Origin: JAHFOW01 sp964370795
GTDB taxonomy: Bacteria > Planctomycetota > Brocadiia > Brocadiales > Brocadiaceae
DNA length: 21,521 bases
Direction of reading: 5' to 3'
Assembly: GCA_964370795.1 (NCBI GenBank)
Contig: CAYJME010000035.1
Location: forward strand, 1-21,521
Under the pieces are notes generated by a model that saw only the letters and a program-made list of their open reading frames with translations, did no database searches and was not told the origin of the DNA. The position numbers were made by a program, and so were the translations under genes. Below, in pieces: positions 14,554 to 21,521 of this stretch (position 1 is the first letter of the stretch; each line of letters starts with the position of its first letter).

Positions 14554-15573
14554 TCATGGGATGCGTATCCAGACATTTTCGATAAAAATGGCAACAAAAA
14601 GAAAGAAAATGCTTGCGAATGCAGGATAAATATAAAGGTCTCTCTTCTTTGTAACTGTCTCTATAACAAGCGTGTCTTTTTCTATTCTGTCAATCTCGCC
14701 ATAAAACGCCGCGACCTCTTCAAAATTTTCCGCATGAAAGTATTTTCCGCCGGTTGACTCAACGGCCTCTTTTAATTCCTCGATGTGTTGCGCTGCAACT
14801 TCGGGGTCTACCCCCGTAACATCAGACGCCTTTACTGCAACTACATACGCCTTTATACCCATCCTTTTTAAGAGACGCAATGGCCGGTCTGGCGAAATAC
14901 CGATGTTGTATATGCCGTCCGTAAAAAGGATGATGAGCTTGTTTTTGAGTACGTTTCTCCGCTCCATTTCCTTAACAAAATTGATGGCATAATCAGCAAG
15001 AAATTCCTTATTAATGCTGTTTCTTAATTCCTTTACGGTAAACTGTTTTCCCATCTCTTTTTCAAAGAGGGCGCTTATGGAGGTAAAAAGACCTTCTCCA
15101 ATGGACGTTTGATATCCCACCTGCGACGCCTGGACACGTTCCAGTGATTTTTCAAGCAACTGGGTTTCCATCGTAGGAATAACGATGAGCGCCGCGTCCG
15201 TTCCGAATATGGAGATACCAATGAGATCGTTTGGCCTCTTCCGTATAAAATCTCTGACGATCTTTTTTATGGTCTCGATGGCAGTGCCCGTCATACTAAA
15301 CGAAGTGTCTATGGAAAGGGCTATCTCCCGGCCATGGAGAGTTGTTTTTTCCGTATAATGTCTTGTCTGTGGATGCGCAAGGGCTATAACAGCAAAAAAA
15401 ACCGCTCCAAAAAATACCGTTTTGTAGAAACGGTCTCTATGCTTTTTGAATCCAGCCGGTTCTTTGACATGGAAGAGGCTTGAGTACCCAAGATATTTTC
15501 TCTCCCGCCACAAAAGATAGAATAAACCGCAGGGAATAAGAAGCAGTATTAACCAGGGATACGAAAAAGTCAT
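14554..15573 (-). CDS. batA: VWA-domain membrane protein BatA
   Basis: This 339-residue membrane protein has helices near 5-22 (YPWLILLLIPCGLFYLLW) and 52-66. A VWA domain with MIDAS D89-S91-S93 (SIDTSFSM), T156 and D219 (ILFTDG) follows, and the C-terminal helix lies at about 314-333. Between T156 and D219 there is extra sequence (about 170-205) relative to BatB. The start at ATG 15573 is preferred over one 72 bases upstream: it yields the usual MTF.YPWL opening, has AGAGAG ahead of it, and excludes the palindromic repeat from the coding region. As in other Bat operons it is accompanied by a second VWA protein and a TPR protein. The function is inferred from the family: MoxR-dependent assembly or stress tolerance. 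Confidence 0.85.
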   Translation of the reverse strand: MTFSYPWLILLLIPCGLFYLLWRERKYLGYSSLFHVKEPAGFKKHRDRFYKTVFFGAVFFAVIALAHPQTRHYTEKTTLHGREIALSIDTSFSMTGTAIETIKKIVRDFIRKRPNDLIGISIFGTDAALIVIPTMETQLLEKSLERVQASQVGYQTSIGEGLFTSISALFEKEMGKQFTVKELRNSINKEFLADYAINFVKEMERRNVLKNKLIILFTDGIYNIGISPDRPLRLLKRMGIKAYVVAVKASDVTGVDPEVAAQHIEELKEAVESTGGKYFHAENFEEVAAFYGEIDRIEKDTLVIETVTKKRDLYIYPAFASIFFLFVAIFIENVWIRIP

Positions 15574-15614
15574 TGTTCTCTCTGTAAACGGTAAAATTTT
15601 GTCATGAAAAGTTA

Positions 15615-15647
15615 TGTAGGTTGGGTTGAGCAAGGCGAAACCCAACA
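15615..15647. repeat. Dispersed palindromic repeat between batD-like and batA genes
   Basis: TTGGGTT (15621-15627) and AACCCAA (15639-15645) flank GAGCAAGGCGA, preceded by TGTAGG. This motif style (GTAGGTTGGGTT...AACCCAACA) is a widespread intergenic repeat. It lies in the 80-base spacer inside the Bat operon. Confidence 0.65.
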
Positions 15648-15653
15648 GTACAT

Positions 15654-17030
15654 CTATTGAGGTTTCGTCAAGGTAATAATCGCCTCTATTCCCAGCAACG
15701 CTTTATCCACCGATTCCTTATCAATTTGTCTTCCAAAAATAAGGGCGTCTAATTGTTTTAACAAAGTTTTTGCAGAGGTCAGCACTTCTTCAGATAATTG
15801 TTTTTGCGTATCCTGTCTAAAAAAGGTTGATGTGGTAACAGACTGCGCCATGTCACCCGAAATTCCCGTGAGCGTACCCAGATATATCCTTACTGCCTTG
15901 TCAATATCCTGTATATGCTTTTGGTTTGACGTACTCTCATCAGTAAACTGAAATGACGCAATAGCATTCCTAAGTCTTTTTAAGGCCATGTCAGGCATTT
16001 CGGTAACTCTTTCGGGAGCAATCGGCGTCAATTTCCTTACTGCGGAACGTAAGGTTATTATACCTAAAAAGACTATCAAACCTATCCCCAATCCCGCAGG
16101 GAGGTAACTATGATAAAAAATATCCTTCTTTGAATAGTACAGAGGCCCCTTGAGTCCTTCCAAAGGCACATCAACGGCTTTTAGAAGACTATTGAGAATA
16201 ATAGGAACAGGGGCAGTTTTTACTTCTTTTGTTTCTATAGAAGAATCCACCTTGACCTTCTCGGACTGAGGAGGTTCAACATAATATAAAATAAAGAGCC
16301 CTGGGATTTCCGGGGTCTTTTTTGCACCTGCTAATTCATACAGAGAGAGGGTGTAATTGATGAGTATCTTCTCGATATCTCCTTCCGACTGCCTTTCTAC
16401 CTCTCTATTGAGCACTTCAAACGGGGAGAAGCTCAATTTTTCAATACTCTCCCCTATCAACTTTACATTCTTTTCGTGTCTGATCATGAGGGAGTAATGA
16501 ATCCGGTCGCCAAGGGTAATAACGTCCTTGTCTACCTTTCCTTCAACAATGATAGGTACTTTTTTGATTACAACGGGCGATGAGGTCGCAATACCTTCTG
16601 ATTTGTCAACCTCATTTTTATAAGAAAGCAAAAAAGAAGGGAGGGAATAGATGCCGTCTTTGATGGTTGAGGGCAACGTAAGGGTATAGGTAATGACAAG
16701 GTAATCATGCTCATTATCAAAAATCTGACGTTCTCCTATGGTTACCCCCTCAATCCTGAAAGGCAAAAGGTTGATTTTATCAATACCTTCCAGATTCATG
16801 GTTATGCCCAACTTCCAAATAAGCTGAACGGTGAGATGAATTGTTTTTCCCGTAATAACCCGGTACTCGTCGATAAATGTCCAGATTTCAAGCGGTTTGT
16901 CCGTCAATACCAGTCCTTGCGGCGTTTCTTGTTGTGCCTGAGCCTGGGGTTGTTCCTGCGCGCATACATGAGGAACCTGCATTCCTGAAAAAACAAAAAG
17001 AATAATTATCGTGATAAAAATGTTTCTCAT
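15654..17030 (-). CDS. BatD-like membrane protein of the Bat operon
   Basis: This 458-residue protein starts with a signal peptide (1-24, core FITIIILFVFSGM, cleavage after VCA). A long beta-rich extracytoplasmic part (about 40-300) follows, with two related segments resembling the BatD oxygen-tolerance domain (VPIIVEGKVDKDVITLGDRI is typical). There is one transmembrane helix (about 309-328) and a helical cytoplasmic tail of about 130 residues (329-458). It overlaps the DUF58 gene by four bases (ATGA), indicating tight coupling. BatD usually closes such operons, but here it precedes batA. Sequence similarity to named BatD proteins is weak by eye, so the symbol is withheld. A glutamine-rich stretch follows the signal peptide. 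Confidence 0.65.
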   Translation of the reverse strand: MRNIFITIIILFVFSGMQVPHVCAQEQPQAQAQQETPQGLVLTDKPLEIWTFIDEYRVITGKTIHLTVQLIWKLGITMNLEGIDKINLLPFRIEGVTIGERQIFDNEHDYLVITYTLTLPSTIKDGIYSLPSFLLSYKNEVDKSEGIATSSPVVIKKVPIIVEGKVDKDVITLGDRIHYSLMIRHEKNVKLIGESIEKLSFSPFEVLNREVERQSEGDIEKILINYTLSLYELAGAKKTPEIPGLFILYYVEPPQSEKVKVDSSIETKEVKTAPVPIILNSLLKAVDVPLEGLKGPLYYSKKDIFYHSYLPAGLGIGLIVFLGIITLRSAVRKLTPIAPERVTEMPDMALKRLRNAIASFQFTDESTSNQKHIQDIDKAVRIYLGTLTGISGDMAQSVTTSTFFRQDTQKQLSEEVLTSAKTLLKQLDALIFGRQIDKESVDKALLGIEAIITLTKPQ

Positions 17031-17878
17031 CGCCTTCTCCCCCTTCTTCTGATGCGTCTGTCAAAAAATTCTGAAATTTTTTTAATCCATATTTCTTCGT
17101 CTTGCTCAGTAGAGAGCGCAAGGTGATCTATGGCAAGTTTTCTCAATAATGCCAGGCAGGGCAGGGATTCGTGCAGGGCATGCGAAATATCCAATGACCG
17201 CACCTGCCCGGTTTCTATATCCTGTATGGCAACCAGCCCTCTTCCGGATGGCAGGTATGTTTCCGTTCTATCTGAGATAATGACAGGGATTACCTCATGC
17301 ACTGAAGATAACGTCTTCAGTGATTGTTCATAATTATAGGGCGCCAGGAAATCAGAAATTACAAATACCAGGGCAGGAGAAAAGAGTTTTTCATTGATAA
17401 ATTTGAATGCCACGTTGAGATCGGTATCGGTACTCGATGTTTTTTCAAGAAGGATATTTCTTATATTTTTAAGCGCCTCTTTCTCACCTGATTTAGGCTT
17501 AATATAGTTTTCTACCTTATTGGTAAAGGTAACAAATCCTATCTCATTACCCGTCTCTGACGCTGCATGAACGAGGATTGAAAGGATATCTGCCTGAACG
17601 TCTTCTTTTGTCTTCTGAAATGTGCCAAATTTTCCCGATCGACTCCGGTCAATAAGAAAGAGAACTGTTACCCGCTTGTCTACGAGTTTCATCCGTACAT
17701 GGAGTTTTCCGGTCTTTATCGTGGTTTTCCAATCAACGGCCCGAATGTCATCCCCGGGTTGATACTGCCGCAGCTCGTCAAGTTCCATGCCGTGAAGGGC
17801 GTTCATGGAGCTGGCGAATATCCCTTCAAAGAGGTTCCCGATTAATCGCTGTAAAGAGAGCCTGATCCTTCTTTTCAT
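17027..17878 (-). CDS. DUF58 family protein (VWA-like, MoxR-associated)
   Basis: This 283-residue protein shows the DUF58 signature ELRQYQPGDDIRAVDWK (35-51), followed by a VWA-like fold with LIDRSRSG (75-82) preserving the DxSxS pattern and ISDFLAPY later. Many DUF58 proteins have membrane helices near the N-terminus; none is seen here, so this is a short soluble form, probably cytoplasmic. It starts seven bases after the moxR stop and overlaps the batD-like gene by four bases. In MoxR systems the DUF58 protein is the most constant neighbour and is presumed to work directly with the ATPase. The last dozen residues are strongly basic (FFDRRIRRRGRRR). Confidence 0.85.
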   Translation of the reverse strand: MKRRIRLSLQRLIGNLFEGIFASSMNALHGMELDELRQYQPGDDIRAVDWKTTIKTGKLHVRMKLVDKRVTVLFLIDRSRSGKFGTFQKTKEDVQADILSILVHAASETGNEIGFVTFTNKVENYIKPKSGEKEALKNIRNILLEKTSSTDTDLNVAFKFINEKLFSPALVFVISDFLAPYNYEQSLKTLSSVHEVIPVIISDRTETYLPSGRGLVAIQDIETGQVRSLDISHALHESLPCLALLRKLAIDHLALSTEQDEEIWIKKISEFFDRRIRRRGRRR

Positions 17879-17885
17879 GAATCAT

Positions 17886-18881
17886 CTATTCCAATCTGGG
17901 TACCCGGTGCAATATCCTGGTTATAATATCGTCAGCATCAATTCCCTGCGATTCAGCCTCGTGGGTAAGGATAATTCTGTGACGTAACACAGGATACGCC
18001 ATTTTGTGAACATGTTCAGGTAATAGGGTATCGTCTCCATGAATAAAGGCGTACACGCGGGACGCCCTGGCAAGGGCAATCGTTGCGCGGGGAGACGCCC
18101 CATACATTACAAGATTTTTTAACTCGCCGTTGCCTTCTTCCGGTCTGGTTGCCCTGACTATCCGGGTAATATATCGTACTATAGGCGACGTCTCTTCCAA
18201 AGGAAGCCATTCCGTGATAGTATGCCGTAAGGATAGCACCTCTTTGGGAGATAAAACACTATCCAACGAAGCATCTTCATCACTGACCTGCCTTTTGGTA
18301 ATCTCTCTTTCGTCCCCATAAGTTGGATATCGGACTTCAAATTTAAACATGAACCGGTCTATTTCAGCTTCCGGTAATAAATATGTCCCGGAAATTTCAA
18401 TGGGGTTTTGCGTGGCAAGGACAAGGAATAATTTTTCCAGAGGGTACGTTTCCCGGCCAATGGTGACCTGTTTTTCCTGCATGGCTTCAAGGAGGGCGCT
18501 TTGCACCTTTGCCGGGGCGCGGTTGATTTCATCGGCAAGCAAGAGATTGGTAAATACCGGACCTTTTTGTATCCTGCTTTTTTTTGTCTCCGGATCCCAC
18601 AATTCAAATCCGGTAATATCGCCGGGAATAAGGTCTGGCGTAAACTGAACCCGCTGAAATTTCGCATCCAGCACGCGAGCCACAGTCTTTACGGTATTGG
18701 TCTTTCCTAATCCGGGATACCCTTCCAGAAGGATATGCCCATCAGAAAGGAGGGCGACGATAATACCCTCCACCATATCATCCTGGCCAACGATTACCTT
18801 CCCTACTTCCCCTTTAATTTTTTTAACCTTCTCTAAAGTAAACTCCCTGTCATTTATCATTTTTGTTCGTGGTTTCACCAT
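17886..18881 (-). CDS. MoxR-family AAA+ ATPase
   Basis: This 331-residue cytoplasmic AAA+ protein has Walker A GYPGLGKT (54-61), Walker B LLLADE (113-118) with NRAPAKVQSALLEAMQE following, sensor 1 ATQNP (156-160), an EAEIDRF arginine-finger region (171-177), and a sensor-2 region GASPRATIAL. These define the MoxR class. The start at ATG 18881 is favoured by AAGGAGG about eight bases upstream; an in-frame ATG 90 bases earlier lacks such a site. It is the first gene of the six-gene set, the normal position. MoxR ATPases are proposed chaperones that activate or assemble VWA-protein complexes. No obvious promoter was found, although the 610-base divergent spacer upstream is the place to look. 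Confidence 0.93.
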   Translation of the reverse strand: MVKPRTKMINDREFTLEKVKKIKGEVGKVIVGQDDMVEGIIVALLSDGHILLEGYPGLGKTNTVKTVARVLDAKFQRVQFTPDLIPGDITGFELWDPETKKSRIQKGPVFTNLLLADEINRAPAKVQSALLEAMQEKQVTIGRETYPLEKLFLVLATQNPIEISGTYLLPEAEIDRFMFKFEVRYPTYGDEREITKRQVSDEDASLDSVLSPKEVLSLRHTITEWLPLEETSPIVRYITRIVRATRPEEGNGELKNLVMYGASPRATIALARASRVYAFIHGDDTLLPEHVHKMAYPVLRHRIILTHEAESQGIDADDIITRILHRVPRLE

Positions 18882-19389
18882 TTTTATACCCTCCTTATCG
18901 CAATTTATTATGCGGAGTTCGTGGAAACACAACACAGCATAGTCGAAACCAGTAATAATGAATGTAACCATAAAAAAACAAATTCACCCCGGCTGGTTTC
19001 ATCCATATCGTGTAAATTCTTTGTGAACTATTATGATAAATGTTGTATTAGCAAAAGTTGTACCCGTAAAAATGTACACGATTTTTTAACCATGTTTTAA
19101 CAGGAGGCTCATTCATAAGCAATACAAACAAACTGCCTTCATAGTTAAATGTCCGGTTTATTTTCATTCAATGCAATACGTTATGTATACTTAAACATTT
19201 ACGCAAATTATATACTTTCCCTTTTTTATTTACAAACGAATTATAAGTCTTATTTCGGGAAAAAGACGATAATAAAAATAGCATTTGGCGTATTCTGCCT
19301 TGAAAACACACGAAACAAATGCCTTGTTATTCTATTCCCAGGATCACTTTGGCATGTTTTGTGCTAATAAAATCAAGATAAAATTATTA
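18882..19389. other. Divergent AT-rich spacer without a recognised gene
   Basis: This spacer separates moxR (leftward) from the glutamate-synthase-like gene (rightward). It is AT-rich. A good AGGAGG (19102-19107) is not followed by ATG, GTG or TTG at a workable distance. The open frame at 19149-19367 has no ribosome site and an amino-acid composition typical of random AT-rich sequence. I see no hairpin of note and no RNA gene. Confidence 0.5.
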
Positions 19390-19418
19390 TTGACAGTAAA
19401 TTTGAAAATGTGTATAAA
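19390..19418 (+). promoter_or_regulatory. Sigma-70 promoter of the glutamate-synthase-like gene
   Basis: An exact TTGACA (19390-19395) is followed after 17 bases by TATAAA (19413-19418). Transcription would start near 19425, giving a leader of about 65 bases that ends in an AAAGGGG ribosome site (19478-19484). Confidence 0.75.
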
Positions 19419-19491
19419 TTCGAAATTTGGGATTCAATAATTCCATTTTTTAGTTTATCAAGGAACCTAATTAACAGAAAGGGGTTTGAAG

Positions 19492-21192
19492 ATGTCACTT
19501 TCAAAACCAAATGCATCGGCTGCAACACGTACGAAAAATAGGACACCTAACGACAGAACGCCCGCGAGCGGCATGTGTTCTGTTTGTGTGGATGAATGTC
19601 CCGGATATTGCGAAATTGGCAAATCTGCGTTCAGGGCGTCCGAGAATTTGTATCCACAACCTTTTGGTACTATCACTGCTGGCGCTGATAAGGAATATCC
19701 CGTAGACTTTTCCCACTTAAATATCATGGGCTCATGCGTTGGCGCTGTGGGAATTGAGGCCAACAGTGACAAGGCTATTTTTGAGAACGTAAACGTAGAA
19801 GCAAGGTTGGGAAAAGATAAGGGCATTAAATTAAAACTGCCGATCGTCATACCTGGATTAGGTTCAACAAAAGTTGCAAAAACCCACTGGGATGGACTTG
19901 CCATCGGTTCCGCTATATCAGGAACTGCGCTGACCATTGGTGAAAACGTTGGCGGTATGGATCCCAACTCGAAGATTGAAAATGGAAAAATAACCCATTG
20001 CCCTGATATCGAGTACCGTGTTAAAACTTATCAGGCGTGGCAAAAGGATGGTTATGGAGCAATTATTTTACAGGAAAACGTTGAAGATTCCCGATTAGGA
20101 GTCATAGAATACGGTGTATCAAAGTTAGGTGTCCAGGCAGTAGAGTTAAAATGGGGACAGGGCGCAAAAGACATCGGTGGCGAAGTTAAGATCGACAACT
20201 TAGACAGGGCAAAGATGTTGCGTGATCGTGGATATATCGTACTTCCCGACCCATACGACAATGCAGCCGCTTCTGGTTTTGGAAAGGCATTTAAAGAATT
20301 TGAACGGCATTCCAGAGTTGGCATGGTCTCCGAAGAGGGATTTGTCAGGAGGGTTGATCAATTGAGAAAGGCCGGGGCTAAATATGTATTCCTGAAGACG
20401 GGCGCTTACAGACCTGCCGACCTCGCCCGGGCTATTCGTTACAGCTCGATTGCCGGTATAGATGTATTAACCGTTGATGGCGCTGGCGGCGGAACGGGCA
20501 TGAGCCCATGGCACATGATGAATGAATGGGGGGTGCCTACCTTATATATTTCAGCGCTCACCTATAACTATGCCCACAAACTAGCCACAAAGGGAAAGTA
20601 TGTCCCGGACATTGTGCTTGCCGGCGGTTTTGCGTTTGAAGATGATATCTTTAAGGCAATTGCGCTTGGCGCTCCTTATGTAAAAGCAGTTGGCATGGCA
20701 CGCTCGCCGCTCTGTGCAGCGCACGTGGGAAAAGTCCTGGGAGAACAAATCAAGAGCAGCAGTCCGGACAAAGGAGTAATGTCCTTTATTGAATCTTATG
20801 GAAAAACCATGGAAGAGGTTTTTGTTCTGGCCTCCAAGGCAAAGAGGTTGTTTGGCACTAACGGCAAGGAAGTTCCTCCCGGCGCGCTGGGCGTTTATTC
20901 TTATTATCAGCGCCTCTCACAGGGTCTCCGCCAGCTTATGTGCGGCTCAAGGAAGTTCGCATTGGAACATTTGACAAGAAATGATATAACAACCCTGACC
21001 CGTGAAGCCGCAGAAGTGACTGGTATCAAATATATCATGGATATCGACAGTGAAGCAGCGGAACAGATCCTCATGGGAAAAGAGAAGACCACAAAGGCTA
21101 AAACGGTCATAAAAGCAAAATCCAAAGCTGCGCCAAAAGCAAAGACCGCATCAAAGACAAAGGCTTCGGGTAAAAGCAAAGGCAAAAAATAG
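19492..21192 (+). CDS. FMN-binding glutamate-synthase-like protein with N-terminal cysteine motif and Lys/Ala-rich tail
   Basis: This 566-residue cytoplasmic protein is related to the central and FMN-binding alpha/beta-barrel domain of glutamate synthase: ELKWGQGAKDIGG (218-230), LTVDGAGGGTGMSPW (326-340), IVLAGGFAFEDDIFKAIALG (374-393). It lacks the glutamine amidotransferase domain. The CX5CX4C site for the [3Fe-4S] cluster is also absent, with only C408 at the corresponding place (ARSPLCAAHVGK). Instead, C29/C32/C36/C40 (CSVCVDECPGYC) near the N-terminus could hold a [4Fe-4S] cluster. Residues about 533-566 are a histone-like tail of lysine, alanine and serine. ATG 19492 suits the AAAGGGG site; TTG 19486 is too close. 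True glutamate synthase activity is doubtful; another FMN oxidoreductase role is as likely. It stands alone behind its own promoter. Confidence 0.82.
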   Translation: MSLSKPNASAATRTKNRTPNDRTPASGMCSVCVDECPGYCEIGKSAFRASENLYPQPFGTITAGADKEYPVDFSHLNIMGSCVGAVGIEANSDKAIFENVNVEARLGKDKGIKLKLPIVIPGLGSTKVAKTHWDGLAIGSAISGTALTIGENVGGMDPNSKIENGKITHCPDIEYRVKTYQAWQKDGYGAIILQENVEDSRLGVIEYGVSKLGVQAVELKWGQGAKDIGGEVKIDNLDRAKMLRDRGYIVLPDPYDNAAASGFGKAFKEFERHSRVGMVSEEGFVRRVDQLRKAGAKYVFLKTGAYRPADLARAIRYSSIAGIDVLTVDGAGGGTGMSPWHMMNEWGVPTLYISALTYNYAHKLATKGKYVPDIVLAGGFAFEDDIFKAIALGAPYVKAVGMARSPLCAAHVGKVLGEQIKSSSPDKGVMSFIESYGKTMEEVFVLASKAKRLFGTNGKEVPPGALGVYSYYQRLSQGLRQLMCGSRKFALEHLTRNDITTLTREAAEVTGIKYIMDIDSEAAEQILMGKEKTTKAKTVIKAKSKAAPKAKTASKTKASGKSKGKK

Positions 21193-21214
21193 GAAAGTCT
21201 TTTATTCAGAGGAA

Positions 21215-21242
21215 GTAGAGACGCAAAATCTTGCGTCTCTAC
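21215..21242. repeat. Third copy of the GAGACGCA palindrome family (possible terminator)
   Basis: A 12-bp perfect stem (GTAGAGACGCAA at 21215-21226, TTGCGTCTCTAC at 21231-21242) encloses AATC. The loop is the complement of GATT in the copies at 9966 and 14525, so this copy is inverted. It begins 22 bases after the stop codon and may act as the gene's 3'-end hairpin. Confidence 0.8.
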
Positions 21243-21289
21243 ACATCCCACATGCAAATCCAGTGCATCTCTATTCATTAACAGGCGCA

Positions 21290-21403
21290 GACAAACAAGT
21301 TTGTCCGGCTACTACCCCGTATATCAAAATTCATGAACTGATATAAATTTAGTGAGCGGACGTAATATAATTACGCTACTACCCCGTATATCAAAATTCA
21401 TGA
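21290..21403. repeat. Two identical 29-base direct repeats, each preceded by a hairpin
   Basis: The 29 bases at 21308-21336 and 21375-21403 are identical (beginning GCTACTACCCCGTATATC). The first follows the hairpin GACAAAC-AA-GTTTGTC (21290-21305); the second follows CGTAAT-ATA-ATTACG (21361-21375). The period is 67 bases. It looks like a duplicated hairpin-plus-tail unit. The rest of the final spacer (to 21521) is AT-rich with no gene seen. Confidence 0.8.
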
Positions 21404-21521
21404 CCGTTTAAACTTTTGAATAACAACTCATTCTTTGATAATTTTTTATAAATTTTACCAAATATAGTTTTTATATACTAAAAAACATCGTATGACGATC
21501 CCTCTCTGGATACTGACAGGC

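Noticed and set aside
19102..19193. AGGAGG followed by a possible ATT-initiated 27-codon frame
   Set aside because: ATT starts are very rare, no peptide family is recognised, and the hexamer could occur by chance.
19149..19367. 72-codon open frame in the moxR spacer
   Set aside because: No ribosome site, AT-driven composition, and no domain resemblance.
19492..21192. Complete glutamate synthase large subunit
   Set aside because: The amidotransferase domain and the CX5CX4C cluster site are missing and the length is about one third of a full large subunit.
21308..21403. CRISPR-like pair (29-base repeat, 38-base interval)
   Set aside because: Only two copies are present, no third follows in the next 118 bases, the interval itself contains part of a hairpin, and no cas gene is in the window.

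Overview
The window comes from a bacterial chromosome of moderate GC content. It is rich in housekeeping genes and in short palindromic intergenic repeats. Siroheme decarboxylases, a siroheme/[4Fe-4S] protein with an N-terminal PCP_red-like domain, a polyferredoxin, a complete MoxR-DUF58-Bat operon and an FMN-type glutamate-synthase-like enzyme occur together. This suggests an anaerobic, heme-demanding organism. An anammox-type planctomycete (Brocadiales) is my best guess from gene content and repeat style, but no marker gene for that lineage (hzs, hdh) lies in the window, so the assignment is an inference.

Layout, left to right. (1) A tRNA-Ala(GGC), cut by the window edge, reads leftward. 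It is followed by a repeat-rich spacer and then leuS on the + strand with a clear terminator. (2) On the - strand, a promoter at 5866-5893 drives a tight siroheme cluster: a PCP_red/sulfite-reductase-like/2x[4Fe-4S] protein (TTG start), ahbA (4-base overlap) and ahbB. A four-cluster ferredoxin lies beyond a transposase remnant. (3) On the + strand are a nucleotidyltransferase-fold protein, a secreted TPM-domain protein, LemA and ClpX. (4) On the - strand are two secreted proteins without recognised function: a beta-propeller protein and a small cysteine-rich protein. (5) Also on the - strand is a six-gene membrane-stress-type operon: moxR, DUF58, batD-like, batA, TPR (batC-like) and batB. Its downstream spacers each carry a different palindromic repeat. 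(6) On the + strand, behind a near-consensus promoter, is a large FMN-binding glutamate-synthase-like protein. It has an extra N-terminal four-cysteine motif and a lysine/alanine-rich tail.

How genes may work together. AhbA and AhbB would decarboxylate siroheme to didecarboxysiroheme, feeding heme b or heme d1. The siroheme/Fe-S protein translationally coupled to them is a natural candidate for a siroheme carrier or a redox partner. The Bat operon follows the usual logic of an AAA+ chaperone (MoxR) acting with VWA-type membrane proteins. TPM and LemA proteins commonly occur together and are membrane associated. At least six families of short inverted repeats occupy spacers, including three copies of one family (9966, 14525, 21215) and two 29-base direct repeats near the right edge.
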